Shown here: positions 11,688-22,900 of the stretch, piece after piece
Numbering within the stretch: position 1 is the first letter of the stretch
Layout of the letters: every line of letters begins with the position of its first letter
Assembly: GCF_010093535.1 (NCBI RefSeq)
Contig: NW_022985202.1
Span: 209,741 to 273,740 of the forward strand
DNA length: 64,000 bases
Direction: 5' to 3'
Source: Lindgomyces ingoldianus
Lineage: Eukaryota > Ascomycota > Dothideomycetes > Pleosporales > Lindgomycetaceae
The notes under the pieces: generated by a model
Database searches by the model: none
What the model was told of the DNA's origin: nothing
Seen by the model: only the letters and a program-made list of their open reading frames with translations
Made by a program: the position numbers and the translations under genes

Positions 11688-12117
11688 CTACTTAATCTGA
11701 CGGACAATCTGCCGGATCAAGAAGATCTGGATGTTGATGCGCATAGCAGCGAGGAAGAAAGACCACATAAAGATGACAGTGGGGAGTTTGTAGTCGCTGT
11801 GTTACTATTTTGGTACTAGGTGAGGGTTTTATAGGAGTAAAGGGACAGGAGGAGGACGGTGATAGTGTTGAAGGCATCGAGTCTAGAGGAAAGAGGGACG
11901 AGGATGGTGAGGAAAGACTTTGGAGATGGGGGGCGGATTGCTATATAGTCATAGTGATTGTGAGGGATAGGAATTGGATTGTTTTAGTGAAGCAACTAGT
12001 CGCAAGTCTGATATTGTAGTGGCTGGGTTTCCCTATAGAAATTGGCGACGTGGTCGTATTTAAATACTCGACAAAGATGAACAAGAGATACCAGAGGAAA
12101 GCATGGTTCGATTTCAT
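11688..12117 (-). pseudogene. Degenerate or multi-intron membrane-protein gene
   Basis: From ATG 12117 a hydrophobic start (AFLWYLLFIFVEYL) is followed by a stop at about 11943. Two further hydrophobic blocks follow in other frames: one with LDAFNTITVLLLSLYSY near 11880-11830, and one with FFLAAMRINIQIFLIRQIV ending at TAG 11688-11690. The three blocks together look like one multi-pass membrane protein interrupted by introns or frameshifts. No splice pair joins them convincingly. It resembles in style the membrane ORFs at 8471-11300, but I cannot show homology by eye. Confidence 0.3.
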
Positions 12118-12521
12118 CTCAAGCAACCAAGTCAAAATCGCCTTCCAAGGTAACTTCGCTTATACCTTTAGACTTTCTTTCACCCTCAAATACTTTTATT
12201 CCTATATGCGACCTTACTCTTAAATCTATATGAGTACACATATGCTTAACATAGGGTCTTCGTTAGTTTACCAAGCTGTCCTATTCCCTAACATGCTTTA
12301 TCATTCACAGTACGGAAGCTTGCAAGGTTGATATTTCGACATGAAGTTCCCTACTACTCTACATAGCCTTTTCCGAAATCCACCTTCATGGGATTAATGC
12401 ATGTTGCTAAAGACACGATGGCTCTAAGATTCGCTCGGTTACGGATGCGAGGAATCATGCGAAATGTAGCAATGACATAGCCGTCAATAACTCAGTATCA
12501 CAAGCCTAACATTCGTGCTGA
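12118..12521. other. Intergenic, nothing recognised
   Basis: About 400 bp between the 3' end of the cysteine-rich gene and the degenerate membrane ORF. Only short frames are seen. Confidence 0.5.
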
Positions 12522-14012
12522 TCAGGCATGCCCACATATGGTTGCGTTAAGATTAGTAGAGACAGCTTCCTCTCCACCGAGGCCTTTTTCCCACCTGCAC
12601 TTGTTGAAACCACAGTGGTTATAGCACTGGGGATAACTTAGTGTCTGTCACACGAGAATGGAGGAAAGAAATGCACTTACAAAGCCATCGCCGCACAACT
12701 TGCAGTAGCACTTCTCCGCGCATTTATTGCTGAAACCACATTCCCTCATACAATCTTGCTGTATCTCCACACAGTGACCGCAGTTGGAACCGGGGAGGGT
12801 GGAGACGACTCGTTGGACAGGCCTGCCGTGGCAGAGATCCCCCCAGCTGCACTCGTTGATGGGAGAATCTTTGCACAAATCGGCCCAACATTTGCTGTGG
12901 CATTTGGCGGTCGTGCAATGGAGGCTGCAGGCTGCAAAAGCATTGTACTTTTCGATACATTTTGATGACTCATCGCGACGGGAGACATTCTGGCTATTGC
13001 ACTTGCTCGTATATCCACAGCTCTCTGCGCACTTCAGGATTGTTAGACAAATCTAGCAAGTCACCATGAAGTACATACAAACTGATCTGAGCAGGCCTCG
13101 GCGTTGCACTTGAGTTTACAATCCTTACGGGAGTAAGGATCACAATCCAACATGCAATTGATGAATGTCTGGTGACACTCTCCGCAATCTAACATATCAG
13201 AGCTGGTCGCCTGCGTCGAGGAGATGGGGGCGTGGGCTAGTAGAGGGTGTCTTCGACGAGTGGATCCGCCGCCTGGTTGCGGTCCAAACCTGCAGCCTCC
13301 TGAACCCGCACACTTTGTGCTTCGACACTCTGGGATATAGCAAACTTCCTTCCTGCAGTCACAGGTTCTTCCCTTGGGGCATTTCTAGGCTGTATCAGCA
13401 AAGGCCGCTCCGATGATGCGGTAACTAGCTCAGTGTTGCTAGATACTTCTAGGCTCACTTACCTTCATGCATTCGATAGCCGCATCACTGCATACTTGAC
13501 AGTATGTGGACAGAGATTTGTCATCAGGCGTATGAATATCCTGCAATTCAGCAACAGCACCAACCTCAGGTGCGGCCGCAAGTTCACGTGGAGCAGCAGT
13601 ATTGGCAACAGCGCAACAGTCAGTATAGCCACAGTCGCGCTCACACTGATGAAAAGGTCAGAAAGGGTGACTGTTTTCTCGTCACTGTGTCAATAGGGAC
13701 TTACATGCTTGTTTCCACAGAGCTTGCAGTTGCACTCGATGTAGCAATCTTGGGAACGGCAGCTCTTTTAAGAGTATTAGCGTGAGTGAGGATTCAAAGC
13801 TGTGTCCGACTCACGTCAATACAATGCCAGAACCTCATGTGGCAATCGCTGCAACTTGGGCTAGGAAACAATGGGATGGTGGGTGCGATGATACTTGAAG
13901 CAGCCGCAACCACACTCACGAGAGTGGTTGGAGCATTCTCCTCTGGAGCCGCGACGGCGCCCCCCACTCCGAGAAGGGCAGAGGCCAAGAATAGAAATAC
14001 CTTGGGTTGCAT
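12522..14012 (-). CDS. Secreted cysteine-rich repeat protein, 400 residues, six exons
   Basis: Exons (minus): 14012-13815, 13764-13705, 13645-13463, 13384-13079, 13031-12681, 12626-12522. Each is a multiple of three (198, 60, 183, 306, 351, 105 bp), so all five introns (47-78 bp) are phase 0, with GT..AG ends. Residues 1-22 are a signal peptide (hydrophobic core FLFLASALLGVGG, cleavage near AVAA). The mature protein has four modules beginning C-x2-C-x6-C-x3-C at residues 54, 135, 214 and 333. Three of them are completed by a C-x3-C-G-[YF] segment at 87, 250 and 367. Modules 1 and 4 share C-x-C-K-L-C-G. No transmembrane segment or GPI signal is obvious, so it should be secreted and disulfide-bonded. 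I do not recognise the family. An effector, wall or adhesion protein would be guesses. Start choice: this ATG gives the signal peptide, and the reading frame upstream does not. Confidence 0.85.
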
Positions 14013-17000
14013 TGCGGATGCTAGTGGCTTGTAACGGAATTGTGTTGGGGTTGCAATATCACAGGCGCAGGAGGGTAGAGGCGAAGTTAGAAGGTAGAGG
14101 GGAGGAGGATGAAGAGAGAGCAACTGAGGCCAGGAAATTTGCGCGCGGTGGTTTTTTTTAGTTGGATTAAGGCCACGACCATTTTCACGCGTCGGCGCGT
14201 TCCCAGAATCGCCGCAATTACCCGTCCTGGCCTGGTTTATCAAGGCCGAGAGAAGGTGTGGCAGGTGAAAGAGGCAGGAACTACTTGTGGAGATAATGTC
14301 ACAAGACAAGATGCAACACCACGCAGCGCAGATCCTAAAGGTAGCTGGGAAACTGAACATTGCCTTTGTATATTAATCCTTCCTGACTTGCCTAGTCGAT
14401 TAATTCTAATTGACTTACTATGAATTCTCATTCGACATGTTCCTACTGGCAACTTATGGTAAAGGAAATCCTGCGTGCAGACCAAGTTTGCGATGGCTAA
14501 GAATTCTGTTATGGCATATTCTCCATAAGAGATGGCTAAGGGAGCAATGGAGTTACCATATAAAGTGATTAGCAGAATCTGGGATCGTAAATAGAGCGAA
14601 AGTAATTTGAGAGGCATCGTAATTGCACACTTGGTGTCGTTGTGTGAAGGGATTAAGAGCTTCACGAGTGTAAGCAACCCTAGTCAAAGTACGAGGAGAT
14701 TGAACTAGGAATGCAGTATATCTAGCAAAGGATTAACCCATATTTGAGAAACCTAGCCACTGGCCACGGCGTCCAAGTGGGGTATTGTTTAACATGGCCC
14801 TGCCGACATGGAAGAGAGACTAATTGTCTCTGTGCTCCTACTAAAGCCTCATGTCCGAATATTGTCTTTGAAGCATCTCCATTGGCTGACGTGTCTAGCT
14901 CCTCTGCTCCCAGCCTTTGGGATATCTCCACCTTTCGTAGCACACCAATATCGTGCCTATTGTGTGCAAGCGGCATAATGTTGACCCCAAATTTCTCGAA
15001 TGGACCTTCATTTCGTTCCTAGGTCACATCACCATTAATAGCTGTGTATTCCTCCGGCGATTGTTTCTTGACTTTGTTGATGAAGTCGCCACATTGGAGC
15101 ATGAATTTGTGAGCCACGACGACCTGTTCTTTGGAGGAGAAAGGAAAGAAAGGAAAGGTCAAATTGTTTCAGGAAGGAAACGCTGCCTATATGAGTTAAG
15201 ATTTCGGGGGATGGCGTACCAGGAAGTTCCCACTGAACGATTTTAGAGTTATCCTTGTAGAGGTGAGGGCTTCACCTTTCCTTCTCTTTGTCCGTCTTGA
15301 GCCTCATTTTTCGACCATAGAAACTGCGCATGACTTCATATCTCAGCTTCTTCACGAGGATCTAGATGGGCCTCCTACAGTCTCCGTTGCGATTACTCCG
15401 TCCGCAGTAACCTGTCGCCAGCCAACTCATTTTCTGTGTCTCTGTATTCATGTACATTACCGTCCATGCAAAGGTTAGAAGTGACCGCTAGGCCTCCGTG
15501 GAAGTTTGTCAAATTCGTACAAGAACATGACCGATATTTGCCCGTCGTTCCCAGAGAGGAAAATTTTCAGCTGTGACCCTTCTTCCGGCCTCTGATCTAA
15601 ATAGCTAGGTCCCGCTGCGTATCTGAGCACAGTTTACAGTAATTAGTTGAACAGGCAGGGAAGTCGCCCATCTGCTTTGCCAATTGTGTCTTTCCGTGTC
15701 CAAGGGGCTGGCAAAAACCTCTACCTGCGGTTCTGAATTCTCACCATCTGTAGAAACATGGGCAATTACTTATTTTCCCACCCTCGCTGCAGCTAGGGAT
15801 TCGCCAATGATGTAATAAGGTATCTTTAACGGAGCCATAACATGACGTAATGTTGATACGTGCGTCAGTCTTCCAGTAGGTGGTAGCAATTGATTCGCAT
15901 TGTTGAGAAAGTAGCGCAAGCTAACTAAAAGCGTCGTAGCTAGGTGAGCCTGGCGAATATTGCCACACCGAGTCCTTTCCGGAATAGATCTCTTTCTGAG
16001 AACTTAGAGGCTCTGATTGAGTTTGCCGGAGAAGCTAAACACATACCTATAGATGCGGGTCGGGGCTATTCTTTATATCACCAAAACAAATGGAAGAGTG
16101 CAGAATTGTCTACGCCTATACAAGACACCTTCATACCTCCAGGCTGATCCTCACATCCTCACATCCTTACCATAATAAAGGATTCGATGACCGCAGGGAG
16201 GTTGGTAGTAATAGAAAAGTCGCTGCAATGCAAACCCATCTACTTCGTAACAAAGGAGACTCATTAATGTAAGGCGCATCTGCGTAACTAATCTAGGTAG
16301 AAGGGGTTGTTGGGTGATGTTTGATGGAATAAATGTAGCTCGCTTGAGCGAAGAAGTCACTTGCGCTCTTCCATGAGGCTCTGAGCTGCATGACAGTCTC
16401 TCGCAAAAGCAGGAAACATAAGAGATCAGGAAGCACTTGGAATGCTCTATAACGGGGATCATAGATAGAAGAAAACGATTTCTCGATGTCCTTGCAGGTT
16501 TTAACCCGTTTAGGGGTGGATGATTTGAAGAGTGGAGGTTGGGACAGCGGGAAGGAATGCCCACAAGAGAACCTCTTCATTCCAAGACTAGCTTCTCCGG
16601 CTCTTGGCATTTTGAACCAATCAAGCGAGGCCCATTAGCGAATCTTCCACTAACCATATCTTGCCATTTTCATCAGCACTTAGGCCACTTGAACAACAGC
16701 TGCCCTCCGACATTTCACGGCACCGCTGCGCTCTTGGCCCACCCTTCTCAAGAAACCCAAATATACTAACACTACTCCAACGTCATCCTTCACATCTAAA
16801 ATATCCTGCTGCTGCTGTAAAACCATTCTACAGAGTTTATTTCCCTCGTTTCACTTAAATCAGTCAATACACCGCTAACCGCCGTATTAAGTATCCCAAA
16901 CCAAAATCGAAAACCCCATAACTTTTCGACCCCTTTTTTGCAGCCGGGCGTAACAACCGTGATCATAGCTAGGGGCCAGGGGCTAGGGGCTACGGACACG

Positions 17001-17461
17001 GCACTGATCTATGAACGCCAAAGTTTTAAAGATCACTTGTAGATTGTCTTTCTATGGTACTACGTGTATGGCAAAGAGAAGAATGGGTGTCACTGCCTCA
17101 CTGAATTGTTTAAAAAAATTAATTGAGGAGCTGAGTGGCGCATAGATGCGCGTCGTGCCGATATTTTGCTGCAGAACCTCAAAATCAGCCCGACCCCAAA
17201 CGGAAACTATTAGGACTAATTAATCAAAAGATTTACGCCCCGTCCCCATGTCGTTGAGGTCTAATCTCATACTCAGCCAACAGGGTGCATAACACCCTTG
17301 CTATACCTTTGTCATATCGTGCGAAAGGATTGAGATTCGGTTCGCGCACCAATGCTGGTACTCCGTACGATTCGATTCACCCAAAAGCTCCCATTGTCGC
17401 TGTCGCGGGTATAGCTGCTTGGAGCAACTTCTACACAATTCTCCACCGTTGCCGGCTCGTC
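14013..17461. other. 3.4 kb without recognisable gene
   Basis: Only short ORFs on both strands, none with a domain I know. The longest ATG ORF I looked at is 84 codons (14722-14976, minus). 14013-14300 is probably the promoter of the cysteine-rich gene. Possible multi-exon genes could not be built from visible splice sites. Confidence 0.5.
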
Positions 17462-18398
17462 ATGATCCCGCTACTTCCCATTTCCATATACACCCTCAGC
17501 TACTTCACCTTCTCCATTCCAGCAGCACATGCTTTATGCTACACGCCTGCCGGAAATGTATCCAACGACCAGCCCTGCAATCCGTCTGCTTCAAATAGCA
17601 TATGCTGCGAACTGGGCTTCTACTGCACTTCCAACAAACTCTGCATGAGGCCGGAGAGTAGAAATGGCAGCGATGTGTCGAGTAATGGATTATACATTCG
17701 GGGGACTTGCACGGATAAAACTTGGAAAGCAGAAGAATGTGGAGGATTCTGTGTTGCTGGTGAGTCTCGACTTTCAGGTTTGCAGTAACGGCGTGAGGAG
17801 CAGCTGGTGATGTGATGTGTTCACGGGAAGGAATAGGGATAGGGAAGGGGGTTACATGATGAGTGAATGGTGCTGATATTTCTTCCCAGAGCTCCCGGAA
17901 GAAGGCGAAGCAGTGTGGCGCTGCGATGGTGGGAAATACTGCTGTCAGGATGGTGGATGTTGCACGGCAGATAACTCACGAAACAGACTTCTGGATCTTG
18001 GATTCCCTTCGATTTCTATGACGGTTGGGGTCAGACCCACGGGTTCCGGAAGTGTATCGAGCACGGCTATAGTAATATCGGCCAGCTCATTGTCAGTAAC
18101 GTCAACTCAGATATTACCTTCAAATATTTCTTCAGCAACTCCTCCATCTGGCAGAAATAACAGCTCGACTAAGACTGGCATTGGTGTTGGCGTCTCGGTC
18201 GGGGTACTGGCTATTTTGAGTGTTATAGTAGGGCTGATATGGTACAGGAGGAAAAGAGGCCAATGTTATCAGGAACGGGTGGAATTGCCATCATACACGC
18301 ATCCAACCGAGCTAGCAGATGCCCCGATTCAAATAGAGGCTGGAAGCGTGGAATACAAGCAGCTCGCAGATACACAAAGGCCTGTAGAAATTGGATAG
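17462..18398 (+). CDS. Single-pass membrane protein with Cys-rich ectodomain, 268 residues
   Basis: Exons 17462-17759 and 17890-18398, with a 130-bp intron (GTGAGT...CCCAG). The start at 17462 gives a clean signal peptide of about 25 residues (MIPLLPISIYTLSYF...AAHA). The frame is open upstream but lacks such a start. The ectodomain has clustered cysteines (NSICCELGFYC...KLC, then WRCDGGKYCCQDGGCC). A Ser/Thr-rich, probably O-glycosylated stalk follows, then one membrane helix (GVSVGVLAILSVIVGLIW) followed by RRKRG as stop-transfer, and a cytoplasmic tail of about 50 residues with a PSYTHP motif. This layout is common among fungal plasma-membrane or wall-sensor-like proteins of unknown function. 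It is convergent with the next gene, with 65 bp between the stop codons. Confidence 0.75.
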
Positions 18399-18463
18399 CC
18401 GGCGCTCAGGTATCCATGGGCGCATTCAGGGCCATACGTCCCCTAATTGCTCAGTGCAATTTT

Positions 18464-20213
18464 TTAACCCAAGAACCCGTGCCGGCCGAGATATTTGATA
18501 GCATCGAGTGCTAATTGATCTGCTTGTCGCTTCTCCTGCTCCACTAGCTAAAGGACAATCAGCACGAGCTCTGCAAGCGGGTAGACAACTGGATTCATAT
18601 ACCGTTTCGAACAAACCCGCCTTCTTTTCTACCTTCGGTGGGTGGGGCCATTTGCACTGATTGCCATAATTGCATTTGCCGTACCGTTTCCACTGCACGC
18701 ATTCTGTGGAATGATCTTTCTTCCTCAGTGGTCTCCCAAATTTCGCAGGCTCTAGTGGCACAACGGTAGGAGCAATAACTGTCTTCGACGATTGCTCCTC
18801 TGGTGCTGCATCGCTATCGTCCGAGTCCAGGCCATCAGAAGACCCCTCCAAGCTCGATACTACAGATGATTCCTCAAATTCAGAGCTAGTTTCCTCCTTT
18901 GGCTCGGTTTCGCTGGTATAGCCAGGACCAAGGTCGGCAGTCTTGGGCTTGTTGCCTGCCAGTTCAGGTAGAAGTATCGCCGGCTTTGTTAACACATCCT
19001 CAAGAATTTGCTCCCCTAGGTTCCTCTGCAGCTCACCAAAATCATAGGTGTGTTTTTCTGAGCTCTTTTGTTCCCTAGTTGGAGGTGGCTCGACTACATC
19101 TGAACCATGGTGATTACCTTCAGTCTTATTTGTTGTCCCCTTCTTGATCCTCCTCAGAAATTCCAATTCGCTCGCCCTCCTCTCAGCAGCTTCTCTTGTT
19201 TTCTCTTCAATCCTTGTCCTTGTAGGGTAGTGTTTCTTCCTATCTTTCCTCCAGGCAACAAGTTCTGCTGGGGTTTGCAACGATATCGTTTGCCCGTCAT
19301 GCTCGAATACCATTCCCGTAATCTTTGCGGCGAATACCGCTTCCTCATCAACCTCTTCATCGCTGCTGCTCTCTGGCTCTAGCTTGTTCTGTGCCGTGAG
19401 ACCCAAGTGTACTTTACGCTTGTTTAAATCGGGCCAAGGCTTGGCTTTGGGGGAACCGGCGACTGGGGACTTCTTGGGAGTGGGTAATATGAACCCAAAA
19501 CTTGGCACAGATGGGGCGACAGCGGCTTTGGCTTTCTGTGGTTTCTGAGCTGGTAGCTGCGAATTCTGAGCCGGGTTCGCGACGCTCTCTGCTCTCCAAT
19601 TTGTAGCTCGCTCGGTCCGCTTCCGCTTCCTCCCATGTATTTGCTGTGGCGGCGAATGCTGTTGAAGGTATTTCTGGGGCGGTGGTGACTGCGGCATCTG
19701 AGGCGCAGGGGCTCCGTTGGGTGGGTGATTCGCAAGCGCAGCTGTGGTAGGCATTGTCAATGCCTGGCCGAATGCCGCAGGATTTATCTGCGGCTGCGCC
19801 ATCTGCACTTGGCTTGTCCAGAGCGGATTCACGTATGGCCCAAAGGAAGAATTTGGCGTTGCGCTTGATTGAGGATCAAAAGACTGGTGTTGCCCATAGT
19901 TCTGATAGTCCTGTCCATTGGAATGTTGGCCTGATCTCCAGCCACCAGTTGCTTGAGCGTTCCGGCCCTCATTATGGCCATGTCCGCTCCCTGAATTTCC
20001 TCTAAAGTTATTCCCGCGACCACCGCCATGGCCTTGACCCCGACCCCGGCTCAATCCTCGTCCTCGAAAGTTCCCAAGCCCTCCGCGCTGGCTTGAAGCA
20101 TACTCCGACGCGTCGTGAGGTGGCGCAGTCGCTTTCGGCGGCGGTGGCGGTGGTGGTGGGAATTTGAAGGGTGTCATGTCTGGATGTCGCGGATTAGCAG
20201 TTGGAGGAACCAT
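18464..20213 (-). CDS. NUFIP1/Rsa1-like snoRNP assembly protein with CCCH zinc finger, 564 residues
   Basis: Exon 1 is 20213-18603 and exon 2 is 18547-18464, with a 55-bp intron (GTATAT...TTTAG). Order of parts: Pro-rich start (run of eight Pro), RGG/RG repeats (residues about 30-70), a long Gln/Asn/Pro-rich region, the NUFIP1 conserved segment (about 300-335: DGQTISLQTP, then a basic stretch with HYPTR), an acidic Ser/Glu/Asp region, a CCCH finger C-x8-C-x5-C-x3-H (about 505-524), and the C-terminal helix ending AIKYLGRHGFLG. The second exon is needed for that tail; without the intron the frame reads unrelated residues. The family (yeast Rsa1, human NUFIP1) acts in the nucleus in box C/D snoRNP assembly with the R2TP/Hsp90 system. 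The ATG at 20211-20213 is the first in frame. It shares a promoter region with RPC8. Confidence 0.85.
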
Positions 20214-20468
20214 ATATAGCTTCACATGCTTATGTTACGTGGTGGTGTTTGGTGAAGTATAGAGGCTAATGGATCGCAAAAAGAACGGGAAACTTTACTG
20301 ACGTTATCGATAAGGAAATTTTAGCGTGTCCGTGCCGAGGCACCAATGAACTTCGTCATTTCTGCTCAACGATGAGTGAACATCACTTTTCGCTCTCACC
20401 CAAAATGAAAGTTCCAGCTAGCACTGCTTCCACAACTTTCGTAGCATGAATCCTCATAATCTGCAATC
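20214..20468. promoter_or_regulatory. Divergent promoter of NUFIP1-like and RPC8 genes
   Basis: Only 255 bp separate the two start codons. A CCAAT pentamer at 20343-20347 sits almost in the middle (about 130 bp from one ATG and 120 bp from the other). No TATA box is evident on either side. The spacing implies a shared nucleosome-free region. Confidence 0.6.
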
Positions 20469-21350
20469 ATGTTTATCCTCGTAAGACTACTGTCCCAAAT
20501 CCATACCACAGGCGACTCATCATCACACAGACCACCCTCGAAGACCTAGTCCAGCTCAAACCAAGCGTCCTAGGGCTCTCCTCTGAGAAATCTGTCAAAG
20601 ACGCTATCAACGCTAAATACTCGAACAAGGTCATCTATGATATAGGACTATGCATTTGCGTGTGGGATCTGATGGGCGCTTCCGACGGCATGATTGGTCA
20701 CGGGACAGGACTTATTAACGTGACTGGTATATTTATGGCTCTTCGCTCCAGCTTGCTTTGATGTAGTCTAACTTATGGTCCGTAGTTGAATTTCGAATGC
20801 TGGTATTTCGGCCATTTCGTGGCGAGATCTTGTCGGGCAAAATCAAGCATTCAGATCAAGATGGCATTACCAGTACGACCCCTCCTTCCTATCCAACATT
20901 TCCTTACTGCCCTCTGATCACCCTCCTAGTGGACCTGGACTTCACCTCTGAAGTCTACATCCCCGCCGAGAACCTTCCCCCAAACTCGACATTCTCGCGC
21001 GCCGAGGGCGTCTGGGTCTGGAAAACGGAAGACGGAACAGAACTATTTTTCGACAAGGGAGAGCCAGCGCTATTCCGAGTAGAGAGCGAGCAGTGGGAGG
21101 ATCAGAAGCCTGGGGTAGTGAGGAGGGATCCTGAGACTGGGCATGTGGTGCATGAAAGGGGGAGTGCTTGGACAGTTATCGTGAGTGTTTTCGATCTCTT
21201 TACCGGGGGAGATGGGAGACGGGAGATGCTGACTTTTTTTATTAGGGATCGATGGCGATACCTGGTCTTGGGCCGACACTGTGGTGGGCAGAGCAGGATG
21301 GAGAAGATGAAGAAGATGATGGCGAAGTAATGGGTGATGTGGACGAATGA
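20469..21350 (+). CDS. rpc25: DNA-directed RNA polymerase III subunit RPC8 (Rpc25), 216 residues
   Basis: Exons 20469-20480 (only 12 bp: MFIL), 20531-20726, 20786-20872, 20930-21180 and 21246-21350. The introns are 50-65 bp and all GT..AG. The product has the Rpb7-like N-terminal domain (KYSNKVIYDIGLCICVWDL, then GMIGHGTGLINV). Joined across introns 2 and 3 comes VEFRMLVFRPFRGEILSGKI, then the OB/S1-type domain (DLDFTSEVYIPAENLPPNSTF...GVWVWKTEDGTELFFDKGE). The C-terminus GSMAIPGLGPTLWW is diagnostic of RPC8, followed here by an acidic tail. It forms the Pol III stalk with Rpc17/RPC9 and works in initiation on tRNA, 5S and U6 genes in the nucleus. Length is normal (about 200-215). Confidence 0.95.
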
Positions 21351-22539
21351 ACGAAATTTCAAAAAAGAAAGTAGAGTACAGACGTCTCTCGGACAACGTT
21401 GTATATACTCTCCGCATTTCATGCCAAAGTCTTACATTCCAAAACGGGTTCCCCACTCAATGTTAAATGAAACAGGTGGCTTAGCGTGTACCCCCGCTTA
21501 CAGACTAAAGTCTTAGTGCACCACCTTAGATATCTAATAGAGAGCCACTATTAGGACACACAATTTGCCACAGTACGAGTCTATTGCAGTTTGAGCTCAC
21601 AACCCACTAGCCAGAGCGGGTCGGCCATCCTCCCTGCTATCTTCTTTAAGGTGCTCGTCGCTTCCTTTAGGACCGAATCCTCTGGCAAATATATAACCCT
21701 GCTTTAAACTATAGCATCTTTCATACATGGCGTTTTAAAGAGTCTCTCCGCTTATTTCGGGTAGGTTTCTACCTATTAGATCTCCATCTTCAACACTAAA
21801 TATTAACTCCTTCATGGGGATCGAGCGCCTAGTATGCTTATACCCTGTGCCGCTCGACAGGCTCGCAACTAACCTCACAAAGCTATCAGTTACAGCAGCG
21901 GCTTGCACGCTAAGACCCATCTCAGCACATCTATTCTCTGTACAAAGCACAGTTTTCCTCCGCTAGCTAGGAAAGTCGATATCAAGTCTTACATGCCTTA
22001 AGTCTGGCCATCGGTGCAAGGTCCATGTATTCTCCCCCTTCATCCAATAGCATCACGGTGCCATACGGGCATTATATATACCCATTAGCTAGGGGATTGG
22101 TACACATGAAGCATAAATTCGAAGATTCTAGATAACATTACGTTATAGACTGGTTCTAAGCTCATTTGTTAAGAGACGCAGCCAGCCAGCAAAGCACATC
22201 AGACAGTGTGCTGCTCGCTTTTGACCGTCCTTAGCCTTCTCAGCCTCGCCGCAGACGAGCACGATAGGTAGAGCAGGTGGCTGTCTTAGCTAAACGGATA
22301 GCAGCCGAATAAACAGTGCCTGCGCAAAAGCTTGTGCACATTTTCGCCACCACTAAATTGCCGAGCGCCGCACCCCTCTCCAATCAATAACCGCGATTTA
22401 CCCTCAGAGAAAGCGCCACCCCCGGTCAGATACTTTAGCTAATCGTGCAACTAAGGGAGAGCACCGCACCTCAGAGTAGCCATTCTCACCTGCGGAGAGA
22501 ATGAAGTCAAGAAAGTCGTGATCGCTAAGAATTTGCAGG
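21351..22539. other. Repeat-like DNA without intact gene
   Basis: Sequence with scattered short frames and many stops. It abuts the Tc1 relic and may be older transposon sequence. The minus strand near 21735-21950 is open for 71 codons without recognisable motif. Confidence 0.4.
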
Positions 22540-22900
22540 TGGTGTACAACACTGGTAAGAGATGGGAAGCGCATGCAAGCGTAGTCCTATGCCTTTCAAG
22601 GGAGCTCTAAAGAAGCTCTTAGTGCATGATGTCAAAGCAATTAAATGGCCTCCGTATTTTCCAAAGCTCAATTCTATTAAACATTTCTAAGAGATCCAAA
22701 GGAGGGAACTGTGGAGCCCTACCTAGAGCTTAAATACCAAGTATGCAGAGCAATTAATAGAGAGGTTCGATAACTGCTCGCAAAACGCCTAGAGGCGGAT
22801 TCCTCAGGCCACATTGACAACCCCATCAAGGGCATCCCTAAGAGAATCCAGGCTGTTAGTACGGTCTGGGTATGGTAGATGAAGTGGTAGGAGAAAAAGT
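22540..22900 (+). pseudogene. Tc1/mariner-type DDE transposase relic
   Basis: At 22638-22692 the plus strand reads AIKWPPYFPKLNSIKHF followed by a stop, a clear degraded form of the family motif W-P-[PA]-x-S-P-D-L-N-P-I-E-[HN]-[FLV]-W that holds the last catalytic residue region. Further on, in a shifted frame (about 22811-22890), IDNPIKGIPKRIQAVSTVWVW resembles the usual C-terminal end of such transposases (P-x-R-I-Q-A-V). Stops and frameshifts make it non-functional. Only the C-terminal third is visible. It is distinct from the Fot1-like element at 3.7-5 kb. Confidence 0.65.

Noticed and set aside
19107..20029. Several open frames antisense or shifted within the NUFIP1-like gene
   Set aside because: They are shadows of a long biased coding region; the CCCH finger and NUFIP1 segment fix the true frame.
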